A program made the translations under genes and the position numbers. A stretch of 64,000 bases of DNA from the NCBI GenBank assembly GCA_025716815.1, contig JAIXMN010000012.1:620001-684000 (forward strand), given 5' to 3'. Within the stretch, counting starts at the first letter, position 1; every line of letters starts with the position of its first letter. The notes below the pieces were generated by a model that was not told where the DNA came from, ran no database searches, and saw only the letters and a list, made by a program, of their open reading frames with translations. Below, one piece after another: positions 1-11,681 of this stretch. This stretch comes from Dichotomocladium elegans. Its lineage: Eukaryota; Mucoromycota; Mucoromycetes; Mucorales; Lichtheimiaceae.

Positions 1-1315
1 CGAAGCAGGCACTTATCCTGCTCTCACCTTGATCGTCAGCACCTGCTATCGCCGGTCCGAACAGGCTGCCCGACTTGGTTAGCTACATTATTGCTAGCCG
101 ATTACGAATAACGCTAACTGATCTCCGTATTTTATCTACAATCAGGTGCGTTCTGGACGTTCAGCGGCATTGGCGCTGTTGCCGGTGGCCTTATTAGCTA
201 CGGCATTGGCAAAATGGAAAACGACTTGGGCCTTGCTCGCTGGAAATGGTAAATACCCGGTTGTTAATTCCATTGGGCACGTGATCTCATTCGACTTCGT
301 TACTCTCTTTAAAACAATGAATGCTAGGATTATGATCATCCTTGGCGCAGCCACCGCCGTCATGGGCGTCGTCACATTCTTCTTCCTCATCGACAATCCA
401 AAAGCGAAATCCTTGAGACTCAATGCAGAACAGGAAATCCTTGTAGAAGAGCGCACACATGACAACGCTGTTGTGCGTACAGCAGCGATTAAACGGCACC
501 AGATCGTTGAGGCCTTGGGCGAGTATCGTTTCTGGGCTCTGAACTTTGCGTGCATGTTCTTGAATCTGCAGAACGGTGCTCTGGGTATTTATAATGCCCA
601 GCTCGTTATCGATTTTGGTTTCAACGTAAGCCCTTGGTCAGAGAATAGTATCCATGGAAAGCTCTCTTTTAACTCGAACAACAACAATGCGACTTATTTT
701 AGCAACTCCAAAGCGTCCTTTTGACAGCTGGCACTGGTGGATTTGATATCATCTTCATCTTCATTGCGGTTGTCGTTACTAAACGAACGAAAGAAACCCT
801 TCTCACTGCTTCGGGGATGATGTTGATTGATGTCCTCGGCTTGATTTTGCTGCAAGTGATCCCTATCATCCGTCTCAGACTTATCGGCTTCTATATGCTG
901 TGGACCTATCCTGCTGCATATGTGCTGCTGCTCGCGAATGTCTCGAATAATGTTTCTGGATACACCAAAAAAATCTTCTATAATGGTGCACTCATGATCT
1001 TTTACACCGTACGTCAACTTATTCTTTATCTCCCTCTGTTTCGGCGAATCAGACTGACACTAACGTCACATAAAAAAACAGATCGGAAATTTTGTTGGTC
1101 CGCTCCTTATGCTTGATTCCGAAAAGCCAAATTATCGCACTGGCATGGTCATCTACACTGTAGCCGGCTTCTTGGTGATATTGCTCTTTATCTCGGTTCG
1201 TCAAAAGATGGCGGCTGTCAATCGCGCTCGTCTTGCACAGCCCTCAGGCGTTATCACCAATGTAGAAGATGATCTGAGTGATGTTCAGGATCCAAACTTT
1301 ATCTACCGGCTATAA
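1..1315 (+). CDS. MFS anion:cation symporter (allantoate permease-like), 3' part
   Basis: C-terminal part of a major facilitator transporter of the fungal allantoate/anion:cation symporter group, a multi-pass plasma-membrane protein. The 5' end lies outside the window. Exons read as <1-77, 146-248, 328-625, 703-1008 and 1082-1315, all joined by GT-AG introns of 68-79 nt that keep frame. The joined protein has the family stretch AFWTFSGIGAVAGGLISYG, a charged central loop (NPKAKSLRLNAEQE...), then helices around TAGTGGFDIIFIFIAVVVTK and the conserved GNFVGPLML near the last helices. It ends with an acidic cytoplasmic tail. No lesion is seen, so it is probably functional. The substrate cannot be told; allantoate, nicotinate, vitamins and other organic anions are known for the group. 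Confidence 0.85.
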
Positions 1316-3185
1316 CCAGTCTTTTCCTTTCTAGACAAGAGACTCAACGCAGTATATATTTCTTTTCATCTACCCTCTATTTCGCTTTTCTTTGGTTATA
1401 TTCCCCCCTCATGCCTGAAATTCCATGATGCTACTGCTGCTATACCATTGTACGCTTTACTTCTTTATTAGAAACATCCTGCTTGGAAAAAGACCTTCTC
1501 CAATTATTATATGTGACCCTTGTAGGAAGATGTTGTTGATCATATTATTAAATTGGATATACTTTATCTTACTATCGGTGTGTCTCACATTCCAAAATTT
1601 ATACGGTGCTTTTACTCAAAGTAACGTTGCACCGTTGACGACCGTTGTGATACCACGGCGTTGAATGCGACACTGTTAATTAGAGCCTAACCCGGATGTT
1701 AAAGACGCTCTTCGAATCGGGAGGTGGATGAGGGTTCTTAATCAGGATTAGCTCCAACCTAGACCTTCTTTATGCGCTAGTGAGACATGCTTTCTGCATG
1801 CGCATTGTTATTTTGTCGTTTTCTTGCCATTGCCTTTCAGTTAGTCATACCGAGAATACCGTGTGAAATCCCCGTTGATCTTGACCGCCTCTTCTTGGCA
1901 GAATAAATGCCGCGATCATTCTCCCATGGAAAAAATATCAATCGTCATACCTCATCATTCGATTATTGAAACACAAGCATGTGCTGGTGTCTCTCGTGGA
2001 TGGATACACAGCGTGCAACATTTAAACATGTAACGATGCAGTTCCAGTTGGACTAAGGTGACAGGATATATAGAAAAATTGTATTTAGAAGCAGTATTAT
2101 ATTATTCAACGTCCATTATTTTACAGCGTTGTTGGCTGTCGGGATGTGCGAACTATCTTAAACAAAGCGGATTATTTAAATTCTCGGAAAAAGCGACGTT
2201 GAAGTTCATATTGAACTCAAGAAGTGGACTCCATACGCGCTGAGATATTAGTTTGCGCTACAGAGTAGACTAGGTTGCAGAGGAAAATATATCATTTTGA
2301 TCAAGTAGTATCACATCAAGAAATAGTCATTTATTTAGTCACACTTCAACTCAAGCCCGTAGCACGTCCGTATTTATATAGACCTAGTCTAAACCGTAAA
2401 CTACGAACAAGACAGCATCACAAAAAAAGTTGCTTTCGAATTTAGTGATGCCTGACCTTTCCTAGGCATTTTGCGAAGATGGGCGGAGCACTGTAGCTGA
2501 AGAAGGAGTATATCCTCTTTAAATAATTTGATCCGGCATAAACTACTTGTATAGTAATATATATACCTCGCAGCGGCAGCTCGAGAGACTCTCACTGTAC
2601 AGGTATCCAATGCAGACGCAATCGAAAAATGTTGGCCTAGAGGGAACGCAGTCACACATAGCGTTACCAGCGTCAAGGTCGATGTTTAAGAAGAAGCAGG
2701 GACACCTGCGGTTCAGCGAAGATAGAAGAGGTATACGCATCGGTCCCATATATTTTTGGCTGTGATCATAAAAGATATATATTAGAATGCATTGATCATC
2801 CTAGAAAATGGACTAAAGGATTTCCTCGATGCCTGAGGCCTGCCAGTTCTGAAAGTCGCAGGATCGCAAAAATACAAATCGCATTTTGCGCAGAAACCTT
2901 TACGGGTGACGACAAATCGAATGTCACATGCATACACGGAAAGATGTCGCAAATCCATCCCATCCTTATGACTCTTTCTCTTTATAAACTTTTACATTCT
3001 GAAATGAGCAATCTATTTTTTACGACGATGGCCAAGGTCATGTCGTTGATGAGGAAGTGTATTCACTTCCACCCGTTTGTTCTTACACTGAATATCTGCG
3101 TAGCATATCGTGCAAAGATAACCTGAGCTTACTGCCACAAACATTCCCAAGAAAAGGATCCAGACATTCGGATGAAAGAAGCGGG
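1316..3185. other. Intergenic, no gene recognised
   Basis: About 1.9 kb of AT-rich DNA with only short, unrecognised open frames. No RNA gene or repeat structure was seen. It separates the transporter from the transposon-derived region. Confidence 0.5.
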
Positions 3186-3420
3186 GATCAAGCGCAGTAC
3201 ACAGCGTACACTGACCAAGACAAAGTCAATTTTTTCAAACTGGTGTTGAGGAGGTATTGAGAGCATCCGCTGCAGCAAAACAGCTAGGAATCCATGTTCG
3301 TTCAGCACAGCGATGGGCATTACAGTACGAAAAGGACCCTGACAGCAGTGTCGTGTTTCGTTGTGTTGCAAGAGACTGAGAGAATATGACGAGACTCGTG
3401 GAAGGTTTTTAGTAAATTTT
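3186..3420 (+). pseudogene. Tc1/mariner-like transposase, N-terminal helix-turn-helix remnant
   Basis: In one frame the DNA encodes AYTDQDKVNFFKLV and, after a frameshift near 3245, ASAAAKQLGIHVRSAQRWAL followed by QYEKDPDS. This is the helix-turn-helix start of Tc1/mariner-type transposases common in Mucoromycota. The rest (DDE domain) is missing and stop codons follow at once. The fragment lies about 430 bp upstream of the Fanzor pseudogene in the same orientation. The other copy of this family (26.1-27.0 kb) lies directly beside the second Fanzor. Confidence 0.6.
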
Positions 3421-3846
3421 GAGTACGAAAAGTACACTACACAAGTACCGGATAGATGTCGGATTATTCTTCAGATGGTCTCTTGGAATTACTTCTTGAA
3501 CTTGTTTGGGATCTCGTTGTTGATTTCAGACCGCCCTCGCGTCGATAAAACCTCATAAAGAACCCAGTGGGAAAAAGACTGTGGAGATGGATCTGGAATA
3601 TTACATCATAATAGCTCCATTATTCTCAACAAGCAGTACTCAAAGTAAGAGCAATTATTGCTGACACTATAAATAGTGATGCTCAAGCAAACTGGCCCTT
3701 TCCACTATCCACATATAAAGCTAGAGCCCATACAGCCTACAGAAAATAACACAACACCACATTTACGGTTGAAAGGTAGTACGGCCGCTTTCATACTCGT
3801 CTCTGCGATACTAAGAAATAATATACCCTAGGTCTTCACCCACCAA

Positions 3847-6035
3847 ATGGCCCAACCCCACTGCCCCGTCATCCATGTAGGCATGCGCACTGGCCACAAC
3901 ATTGACCGCACTGGCCGTATAATTGGGGTGAAATCGTCCATACGGGGCATCGGCTGGCAACAGCAGTACTGTGAATATCTGTATCAGTTGGTCGACCTTG
4001 TCCACAGCACCGCAACACAGGCGTACGAGTTCGCCAAATATATTTTCATCAACGAGGCAGCGCAGGATCCAAATTTTAACATCCAGGAAAACATCACGGA
4101 GAAGTTCTTTTCAGAAGTTTGGCTCTCCATGATTACCACAGCCGAACGCCGCACCCAAGGAGAAACTGCCCGCGTCCAAGAACTAATTAATCGCCACAAG
4201 GATGAGTACCTTCGGATATTCGGATACAACAGGCCTGCGTTCTCTTATTCCCAGCAATTTTCTTCTTACGAAGGCACCAAGATTTATACTGCTTACGTGA
4301 ATAATGTCCACATGCGGTTCGGGCAACACCTTCGGTGTGTCATCAATGTCATCCTGAATCTTTGTCAGCGAAAAGCCGACAGCAAGCGGGAGTTAATCGC
4401 ACAGGGTCTAAGCCCCGATCAAGTACGCCGGGACCTTTATGAAACCATCACCCGGCATGCCACAGGATTCAAGCTAGCAATTGCCCGTCGAGGTATATTG
4501 ATGGAAGACATTAATGCCGAGCCTGAGTTTCTTCGGGAAGCATACGATATCCTACAGCCTGTCTTAAATGCTTACCCCCGAAACCGCCAATTCCAACACC
4601 AGAGTATCAATTACGACGCCAAGGCCAATCCCGTTAAGCATTTCGACGCCTTCTTCCAGCTTGCACGTGCTTGTCAACAGAACGAAATACGCGGATTCAA
4701 CTGTTTTCCATTTCGTCGCTCGTGGTCACCATGCTATATGGAGATCGATACGAAAATCCTTTGCTACCATATCCTGGGCTGCAAAATGGAATCCCACACA
4801 AGCAATATGGAGTACTGGAGACGGGTTGTAAACCTGAAATCAAGAGCTTTCAAACCCCAAGAATCCGAGCTGCTCCAATTCCGTGGAACTATTCGCACTG
4901 ACGGCGTCGGTGTTACTGTGTTCAAGGAGACAAATGGCCTTCGATCGGGTTTCAGACAGAGATTTGGCATCCAGAGCGAAGATATCGAGTACGTCAACCC
5001 ATAGATAGTCCGGAACGAATACTATAGAGGACAATGGGTCACCATTGATCCTGGCAGAAGGGACCTGTTGTATTGCGTTCATGAGAACTCTTCACCCGAC
5101 AATCACCAGACCTTCCGATATACAAAGTAGCTTCAAGATCATACACGAAAGACCAAACGATACTGCAGACTCCGAGAACGACTCAAGTTAGAACGACCCG
5201 AGGTTGCGTTAGCTGAGCAGAATCTTATCTCAATTTCAAAGACATACGCTTTCCGTGTACAGCTACGACGGATACCTCGCCGCCAAGAACCAGGTCACTG
5301 TAGTTCTCAAGTCTTTCTACGCGACAACCACTACGTACCACCCGAACCCGCAATTTCTTTTTCGAAAACTTCGCCTGTCAGCATTTTACAAGAAGCAGCA
5401 AGCATATGAAAAGCTTCTCGACTCTCTGAATGTGAAGTTCGGCAATAAGTCCGTTTTCGTGATGGGAAATTGGTCTGCGCCGCATACCAGATATCACAAG
5501 CCTATCCGTGGTGTCGGCTTCCGGCGGCAGTTGAAGAAGAACAATTGCAATATTTATTTAATCGACGAGTACAAGACAACCAAGTGCTGCCCTGTATGTG
5601 ACAATGAAAGCCTTGCTACATTTAGAATGGTTCCTAATCCACGCCCATATCGACGGCCCGACAATCTGCTCATGATCTGCCATGTCCTGCTACGGTATAA
5701 AGGACGGACATGTTGTGTTATATTTCCAAAAGATTCTAATACAGAATTTTGATGTTTCAATAGATGCACAAATCAAAACTGTACAGCAGACATGGCAGAG
5801 GGTATTTGTCAACCAAGGTTATGGAACCGGGGATCTGGCGACGGCTCTCAACATGCATCATATCCTCCGGGGTCTTCGGGAAGATGATATCATACCAGCA
5901 AGGTTTCAGAGAAGAAATGCTGCACAAGCGTCCGCAGCTGGTGGAGGGCCACGGTCACCTGTACCAGAGCAGCGCAGCGTGAGACTACGACGGACAAGGC
6001 CACGAAGGCCACGAGGTGCACGCTCTGGCGGGTAG
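3847..6035 (+). pseudogene. Fanzor (eukaryotic TnpB-like RNA-guided nuclease), nearly complete, inactivated
   Basis: The reading begins at ATG 3847. TATA-like boxes lie at 3668 and 3712. Residues 1-340 form the long N-terminal part with RSWSPCYMEIDTKI and FRGTIRTDGVGVTV (4876-4920), the motif that precedes the nuclease domain. RuvC-I reads TIDPGRRDLLYC (5041-5076). The usual RuvC-II glutamate position reads GNWSAP, and an alternative glutamate is present in LIDEYKTTKCCPVC (about 5560-5600), as known for Fanzors. A 69-nt GT-AG intron (5695-5763) splits the zinc finger; after splicing it reads CHVLLRCTNQNC. RuvC-III reads WNRD-LATALNM, broken by one extra G at 5831. Lesions: in-frame TAG at 5002 and at about 5128, a +1 shift near 5230, and the 5831 insertion. 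With few lesions, decay looks recent. Known family members cut DNA using a guide RNA made from the 3' end of the element; see the adjoining ncRNA. Confidence 0.88.
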
Positions 6036-6059
6036 AGGCGCCGTAACCCCGAGCAAGAA

Positions 6060-6283
6060 TTTTCCGCGTCAGTTATCGCTGACGCACCCAGGATAACCAT
6101 AGCCCTTCGGGGCAAGGCCCCTTCCTTTGGAAAGACGGTGTGTTGTAAGTTAACGGGATTGGAGAAGGCGTAGTGTTTTCTGCTGACTAACAGGGTTTAA
6201 TCCATGGATGCGAAATCTTTTTACCTATTGATACGACAAATTTATATAATTCTATGCGACATTTATTTTTATGAATTGCCTTT
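6060..6283 (+). ncRNA. Candidate Fanzor guide-RNA (fRNA/omegaRNA) scaffold and element right end, copy 1
   Basis: It starts right after the Fanzor reading frame and resembles a segment at 29.1-29.3 kb. Hairpin 1 at 6066-6085 is GCGTCAG / loop TTATCG / CTGACGC. A UUCG-capped hairpin GCCC-TTCG-GGGC lies at 6102-6113. The heptamer GGATAAC (6091-6097) can pair with the hairpin-1 loop. The stretch 6196-6252 is identical over 57 nt to 29227-29283. Similarity ends near AATTGCCT (6274-6281), taken as the right end of the element; a guide would be read from flanking DNA just beyond. Placement 3' of the nuclease gene fits known Fanzor/TnpB biology. Function is inferred; expression is unproven. Confidence 0.55.
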
Positions 6284-8187
6284 AACAAAAGATTCGGTCA
6301 CGCTATGCAGATATTATGCAAGATTCAAGCACCACCTTTGATCGAACATCCTGATACAGTATGATATGAGTGACCATCGACTGCTTTTAATGCTGCGCTG
6401 AGTTTCCGTCATCAACACGAGGAACACAGCAAAATTTAAAACAGTGGATTCTGTAGTGGTTACGGCACACCGTTCATTAGAACAAAAGAAATGATAATAT
6501 TCGTACCAATCTCGGCATCAAAGTATCAAATACTGCTTGTAAATTTGAAGGCAAGAGACGTGGATGATGGAGAAATAATGAGTATCTCTCTTATTATCAA
6601 AATTTCTCTTGTCTGTCCTCCGCCGATGCTCCTCCAGCAAATTTATAAATTAGGCTCCAGCGACTCTATGGCTTACACTATACAATGCTGGTCACTAGCC
6701 GCAAGAGTCATTTTCTCCGGCTGTAATGACAACCTGAGAAAGAGGTGCTACTGTATTATCACTCTCCGTTTAAGAGCCGACTAAAGTAGGAACGTGTGGA
6801 TTCTAGCGTATTTTATCTAACGATCTCTATCTTTTGGGCGCGAAGTTCTTTGTGGATGCTGCTTATTAAACTCATGTATTTTTCATACAGCGGTAACGTT
6901 GGACATCTCACTGTCAGACTGGCACCTCTTAACTTTAAAAATGGGTGAGCTGATGGTACTGATAATCGTGGATATTACTTCGTGTAAAGAACGATATGAA
7001 CTTCAGTTTCGTATCCGCAAGTAGAGTACATGACTAAGATATATAGGAAGATTCTTATGGGTAATTCCAAGTATGCATAAAAATAACCATTGCATTCCTA
7101 AGATATGTTGCAAACGACTAGCCAGGATTTAATAGCATGGTATTATAGGCATCGGAAAATGGGTATTTGTCATCGAATAAAAGAACTGCAGCTGCTTGAA
7201 GGATAATCTATGCAGCTCTTTCACGATCACCATTGTAGATAGCATTAATGCCCTGTTCAGAAGATACAGTAATACTAGTTAATTCATCCGAGACATTCAT
7301 TATTGGCAGGAGTATCCTATGGGCATATCAGTTTTCGGGTTATGTCCCGAACAAAGAAAGAATATTTGATGATTTGAAGTCTAATAAATGGCGTCAGATA
7401 TATATGTATGCACTAGGATTTTTCTGTAGTTTATTACGCACCCTATCATAGATCTGATCAGGGCTCAACATTAGATATGGAGAATATTTGTGCTCATGAA
7501 AGCTGATTGATCAACATCGTCGCACTATGCAAATACTTTCGAGCTCAAAGGACTCATTGGCTTTTGGTTTCCCTATTAGATCCACTTTCTACTGTCAGAA
7601 GCCGTGTAAGAGCAAGGCAGTATTTCATCTGAATAACTTTATTGCAATGAGCGTGATTTTTAAAATGCCTAGTGAATTATGCTTATACATTTATCACATG
7701 AATTCTTTGTGCATAATGATCTCTGAAAATGAAAAGGTAACGGCATTTCCAACCCAATAGCAGCAGAGGGAATTACCCCGAAAAATATGCTCTTTAACAA
7801 TATACTTCTCTTATACACCCAATAAGCCTAGCTTGACTCCTTCGAATATGTTTAGGCTATTCATGAGGACATCCCTGGGGCAAGTGAATTGTTCCATTTG
7901 CCGGCTAATCTGATACTTAACGCCAATGAACATCGGAATGTGGTGAAATGAAACTGACTCGATAAAATCAAGTAGGGAAAAAAAGAACCGCGTAAGGGGA
8001 AATAACTAAAGATATGATATGTTAGTTACAATAACAGCGTAAATATAAACAATCAGAGAAGTTGTACGGGTCTAAGCTAAACGAGAACTAAATGGAAAAA
8101 AAAGATGATGAATATATCGGCGGGTATGGGTGATGTGGTTGACGCACGGGAGAGGAAGGTGGATATCTCGGTCACTTGATATCCGGT
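6284..8187. other. Intergenic, no gene recognised
   Basis: AT-rich DNA without a convincing reading frame, RNA gene or repeat. Only short open frames with no family resemblance are present. Confidence 0.5.
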
Positions 8188-9556
8188 TCATCCCAAACCT
8201 TGAGAGCAGGGTTGCCGATGGGTTGCGGAGGACACGAAGTAGTCTATGATGCTGGCGTGTTCGCCCTTGCGAAAGGTACATTCGCCATATGTGAGAGGTT
8301 CATTCCAGTTCACTAAGTAATGCTCATTGAGGCGTTGCGTGAAGCTGTAGACGCGTTCGTTTTCACGGGTGACCCCAAGTACGGTTGCCGAGATGGGTGT
8401 TGTAATCACCAAACACAAAAGTGTGATCGTCGATTGGGAGGAAACGGAGTATGCGATGAAAGGTGGGTAGTGACACGGCACGTGGCGGGAAGTAAACTCC
8501 ATGAAATGTGTAAGCGCGCCCATCGAGAACGACATCACAAAGCGATTGCTATGAGGTAAGTCAGGGTGGATGTGATAGGGCAGCCCAGGCCGCACTAGGA
8601 GTGTTAGCCCGCCAAAATCCCTGTGTGCGTTACCATCAAGTAAATACTTTTCTGTAAGTAAAATTATATCAATATTATTATTCTCGCACAGACGAATAAG
8701 TTCATCTGGTAAGCAATCAATGCGAAAAGCATTGAACCTTGCCAAGCCGATGGCGGTGATGTTATCCGGCGTTATCGGGTGTTTTTATCTGCCTCATGGG
8801 GTCGCTGCTCGGCGCCGCTCGCCATGCTATTTTGGGTGGTAAAAAGCTCGTCATCATCACCGAGGCGAGGGCGTCTTGTTGGGGTGGGTGCGGATTTTCT
8901 GTGCATAAAGACTGTCTGATTCTCTTCACTAAGATGGTGCGATCCTTCGACGCTGTTGAAGTAACGTACAATTGCGAGGCCGAGCGGTGCCTGCGAGAGC
9001 GCCAGGCAAACTCGCAGCATTCGTTCCTAGAATATATTGTAGTAGCCTGTGCTGTGAGGGAGGCGAGAATAGGATCGTTCAGGAAATCGGCGGCGGCGGG
9101 ATCATATTCAGCCAAAAGTTCCAGTTTGTGACCTGTCGACGTCGCGGCGTGTTACGCACCAAATGAGCGATGGATAAGTAGCCAAGTAACCCCTTCTTTA
9201 CTGGGAATTGAGTGTCGATGATTCTTTGCCTGTGTCACACCAAGGAGACGCAGGCGACGTCGCACCTCGCTATCTTTCGACCGGCGATCGCTTCACAGCT
9301 ACATGAAGGTGCATCCAGTATCTTGGGCAGGTACAGAAAAGCCACATTTGGCCCACTCAGTGGATTCGGTGGTAGGTTTTACAGGCACAGCCTGTGTCGG
9401 TTTACTTGGCTGCATGGTCTTGTGCTTTTTCGGCTGCCGTTGCTGCTGGGATTTTAGTCCACCGTTGCGGACAACGCTGGCAAAAGATGGTGTGGCTGGT
9501 GGGACGAGTGAGGCTATCGCGACGATAGGTCCTGCATGTACATACTTGGATGCCAT
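8188..9556 (-). pseudogene. LINE (non-LTR retrotransposon) fragment with endonuclease domain
   Basis: On the minus strand, 8745-8188 encodes ENNNIDIILLTEKYLLDGNA, then a short hydrophobic strand, and ends with HASIIDYFVSS. These are the start and end of the exonuclease-endonuclease-phosphatase domain that nicks the target in LINEs. Upstream (9556-8762) broken frames contain PSFASVVRNGGLKSQQ and a basic, proline-rich stretch typical of the region before such domains. No reverse transcriptase follows, so the copy is truncated on its 3' side, which is not the usual 5' truncation. Multiple frameshifts show it is dead. Its 5' part may continue toward 10.05 kb and possibly beyond the Ty3 insertion at 10128-16025, but I cannot show this. 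Confidence 0.65.
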
Positions 9557-10127
9557 TGCTCATCGAGGATCGAGCTCCGTTACCTCAATGGGGGGAAATT
9601 GCTGTTTGTGGTGCAAACGGTTAGCCGATCTGCTGCCAATTCCGCCTCCAGCTCCTTATTGCGTGTTAGGAGACTGACCAACTCTGCAACAATTGCTTTT
9701 TGCTTCGCAATCTCCTGGTCCTGAGCACGTAGACGGTGTTCAAATGCGAGTGCCCTTTCAGGTAAATGCGAAGGTAGGACTTCGGTGTCATTAAGTCGCG
9801 AAGGGGCCGCAGTAAAGGAGTTGCTCTGGGTGTCGGCAGGCTTGGAGGCTTTCCTTTCCGATCGAGCTAAGTCGATCGGTTTGCCGATTGTGAGCGGATT
9901 AGTGTCACCGATGTCTGGCGACCAGGTTCGGCGATCGGTAGCACTGGAGCTGCTGATCGACGGCTAGGCGACGCTTCCCGTGAGCGGTATCCAGTACGGC
10001 GCTGGATGGTTGCAGATTCCGTCGTGGGAGGGTACTACTACACACGTTGCTCACTTGCATTCTTGGCATGATAGCAATATCTCCACTAGTTGCACGTGTT
10101 TTCTCTCGTATGGGGATTTTGGATGAT

Positions 10128-10713
10128 TGTCATGACCAAAATGGGAATCAATTTAGGGTCGTGCATTTTCATTCATGCAATGGACACCCTTATTGCATTA
10201 ATTTGCTTCCCGGCCAATTCCCCAATCTATCGACTGCATTTATTAATTTCTAGTCAGTATCTCAACGTCCAAGGCTATCTGAACTCTGGTCCTACACATC
10301 ATAGCTAGTATAAATACTGCCATAGTTTGTCTTAATAAATATCATCAGATTATTGTCACAATTACCAAGAACCACTTACTTGTCCTGGTCAAGCCTCGGT
10401 CCTGTCCTGTAAACCGTTTCTGCTCTTATCCCGAAGTATCTGATCCGTCTTGTCGCGCCTCTCCGGCTCTGCCTTGTTCCTGGTAGTTATCCGACTTGGT
10501 GTATGCTGCGTAATGGAAAGTACCTAACACCCACCCCGTTAGTCTAGCTCTTGACTTGCTTCCTGTTCTCTTCTTGTCTTGTTTTGATCTGCCATCTGGC
10601 ATACTTCTGCATTACCACTATCTTCCAGTTCCTAGCCTGTGCCTTCCTCTTGTCCTCTCCTCTGTCCGAGCGCAAGTCCTGTTACCTAGACTACCCCCAG
10701 TTATATTCTGACA
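10128..10713 (+). repeat. 5' LTR of the Ty3 chromovirus
   Basis: 586 bp, TG...CA ends. It contains a TATA-like TATAAATA near 10309 and AATAAA near 10335, consistent with an LTR promoter and poly(A) signal. It matches 15440-16025. Confidence 0.95.
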
Positions 10714-10760
10714 TCATAATCTGATCACTGGTGTTACCTACTTTCTTGCCCATCCGCAAA

Positions 10761-11681
10761 ATGCCTAAGTTTGGTCAATCTGGAGTTCCGCGAGCTCAAG
10801 ATGACGACAACGAACCACAGCCTGTGGTTGTCAATGCCACTAGTACCGAGGATGTCACCAGTTCCATGTCGCGCCTCCATCTGGATGCGGGAAGTGACAT
10901 TCATGCAGGTACAGGCGAAATCAAAATTTCAGTTCCGACGTTCACTGGTGAGACTACAGAGGTGTCCACGTTTATCGCGAAGGTCAAGCTTGCCATCCGC
11001 TTAAACCCAAAGCGCTACCCAGATCACCTCACAAAAATTTTATTCATGTGCTCAAACATGTCTGGTATCGCGTTCACTTGGGCCGAGCCCTACATCATGG
11101 ATCTGGATGATGAAGAAGTCGACCCCATCATGCTCTCATTCCCCGCTTTCCTCCAAGCTTTCCGCGCCGCTTTTGGAGAGATTAACGAGCTGAAAGACGC
11201 GCAGCACAAATTGCTCACCCTACGTCAAGGATCCAAACCTGCCAGCGAGCACGTTGCGATGTTCCGTCGCTTAGCACTCAAAACAGGCTTCAATGATGTC
11301 GCCTTGCTCGCAATTCTGGAGCTTAGTTGGTCAGACCGTATCAAGGACCAACTCACCACCCGTGACCTCCCCGACGAAATATGGTCATACGCCTCAAAAG
11401 TAATCGAGCTGGATACCCGCGTGCGTGCTCGCGATGGGAAACGCCCGCAACGCCCAGCATACAGGTTTTCCCCTCCTGTCCGGAATCCACACGTTGCCCA
11501 GTCCACACCTCCTGACGTACAGGACATGGAAATCGACACTGCCCCTGCCAAATTCGGACCTCTGACCAAAGAGGAAAAGGATCGACGTCGCAAGCTGAAT
11601 CTCTGTTTATACTGTGGCGGCCAGGGCCACAATGCCGCCTCTTGCCCGAAAAAGGGAAAAGGCAATCCCCAGGGTCTGTAA
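10761..11681 (+). CDS. Ty3 Gag polyprotein
   Basis: 306 residues from ATG 10761; the frame is open from 10731. Residues about 60-220 resemble the retrotransposon gag (capsid) domain: [20 protein letters not shown], then a helical region ending in the [11 protein letters not shown] stretch. A single CCHC zinc knuckle, [14 protein letters not shown], lies near the C-terminus and should bind the element RNA. Gag forms the virus-like particle in the cytoplasm. The 3' end overlaps pol in the -1 frame, with a slip site inside the overlap. Confidence 0.92.
   Translation: MPKFGQSGVPRAQDDDNEPQPVVVNATSTEDVTSSMSRLHLDAGSDIHAGTGEIKISVPTFTGETTEVSTFIAKVKLAIRLNPKRYPDHLTKILFMCSNMSGIAFTWAEPYIMDLDDEEVDPIMLSFPAFLQAFRAAFGEINELKDAQHKLLTLRQGSKPASEHVAMFRRLALKTGFNDVALLAILELSWSDRIKDQLTTRDLPDEIWSYASKVIELDTRVRARDGKRPQRPAYRFSPPVRNPHVAQSTPPDVQDMEIDTAPAKFGPLTKEEKDRRRKLNLCLYCGGQGHNAASCPKKGKGNPQGL

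Noticed and set aside
5695..5763. Apparent frameshift and stop in the Fanzor zinc finger
   Set aside because: Clean GT-AG ends and restored CTNQNC show it is an intron, not a lesion.
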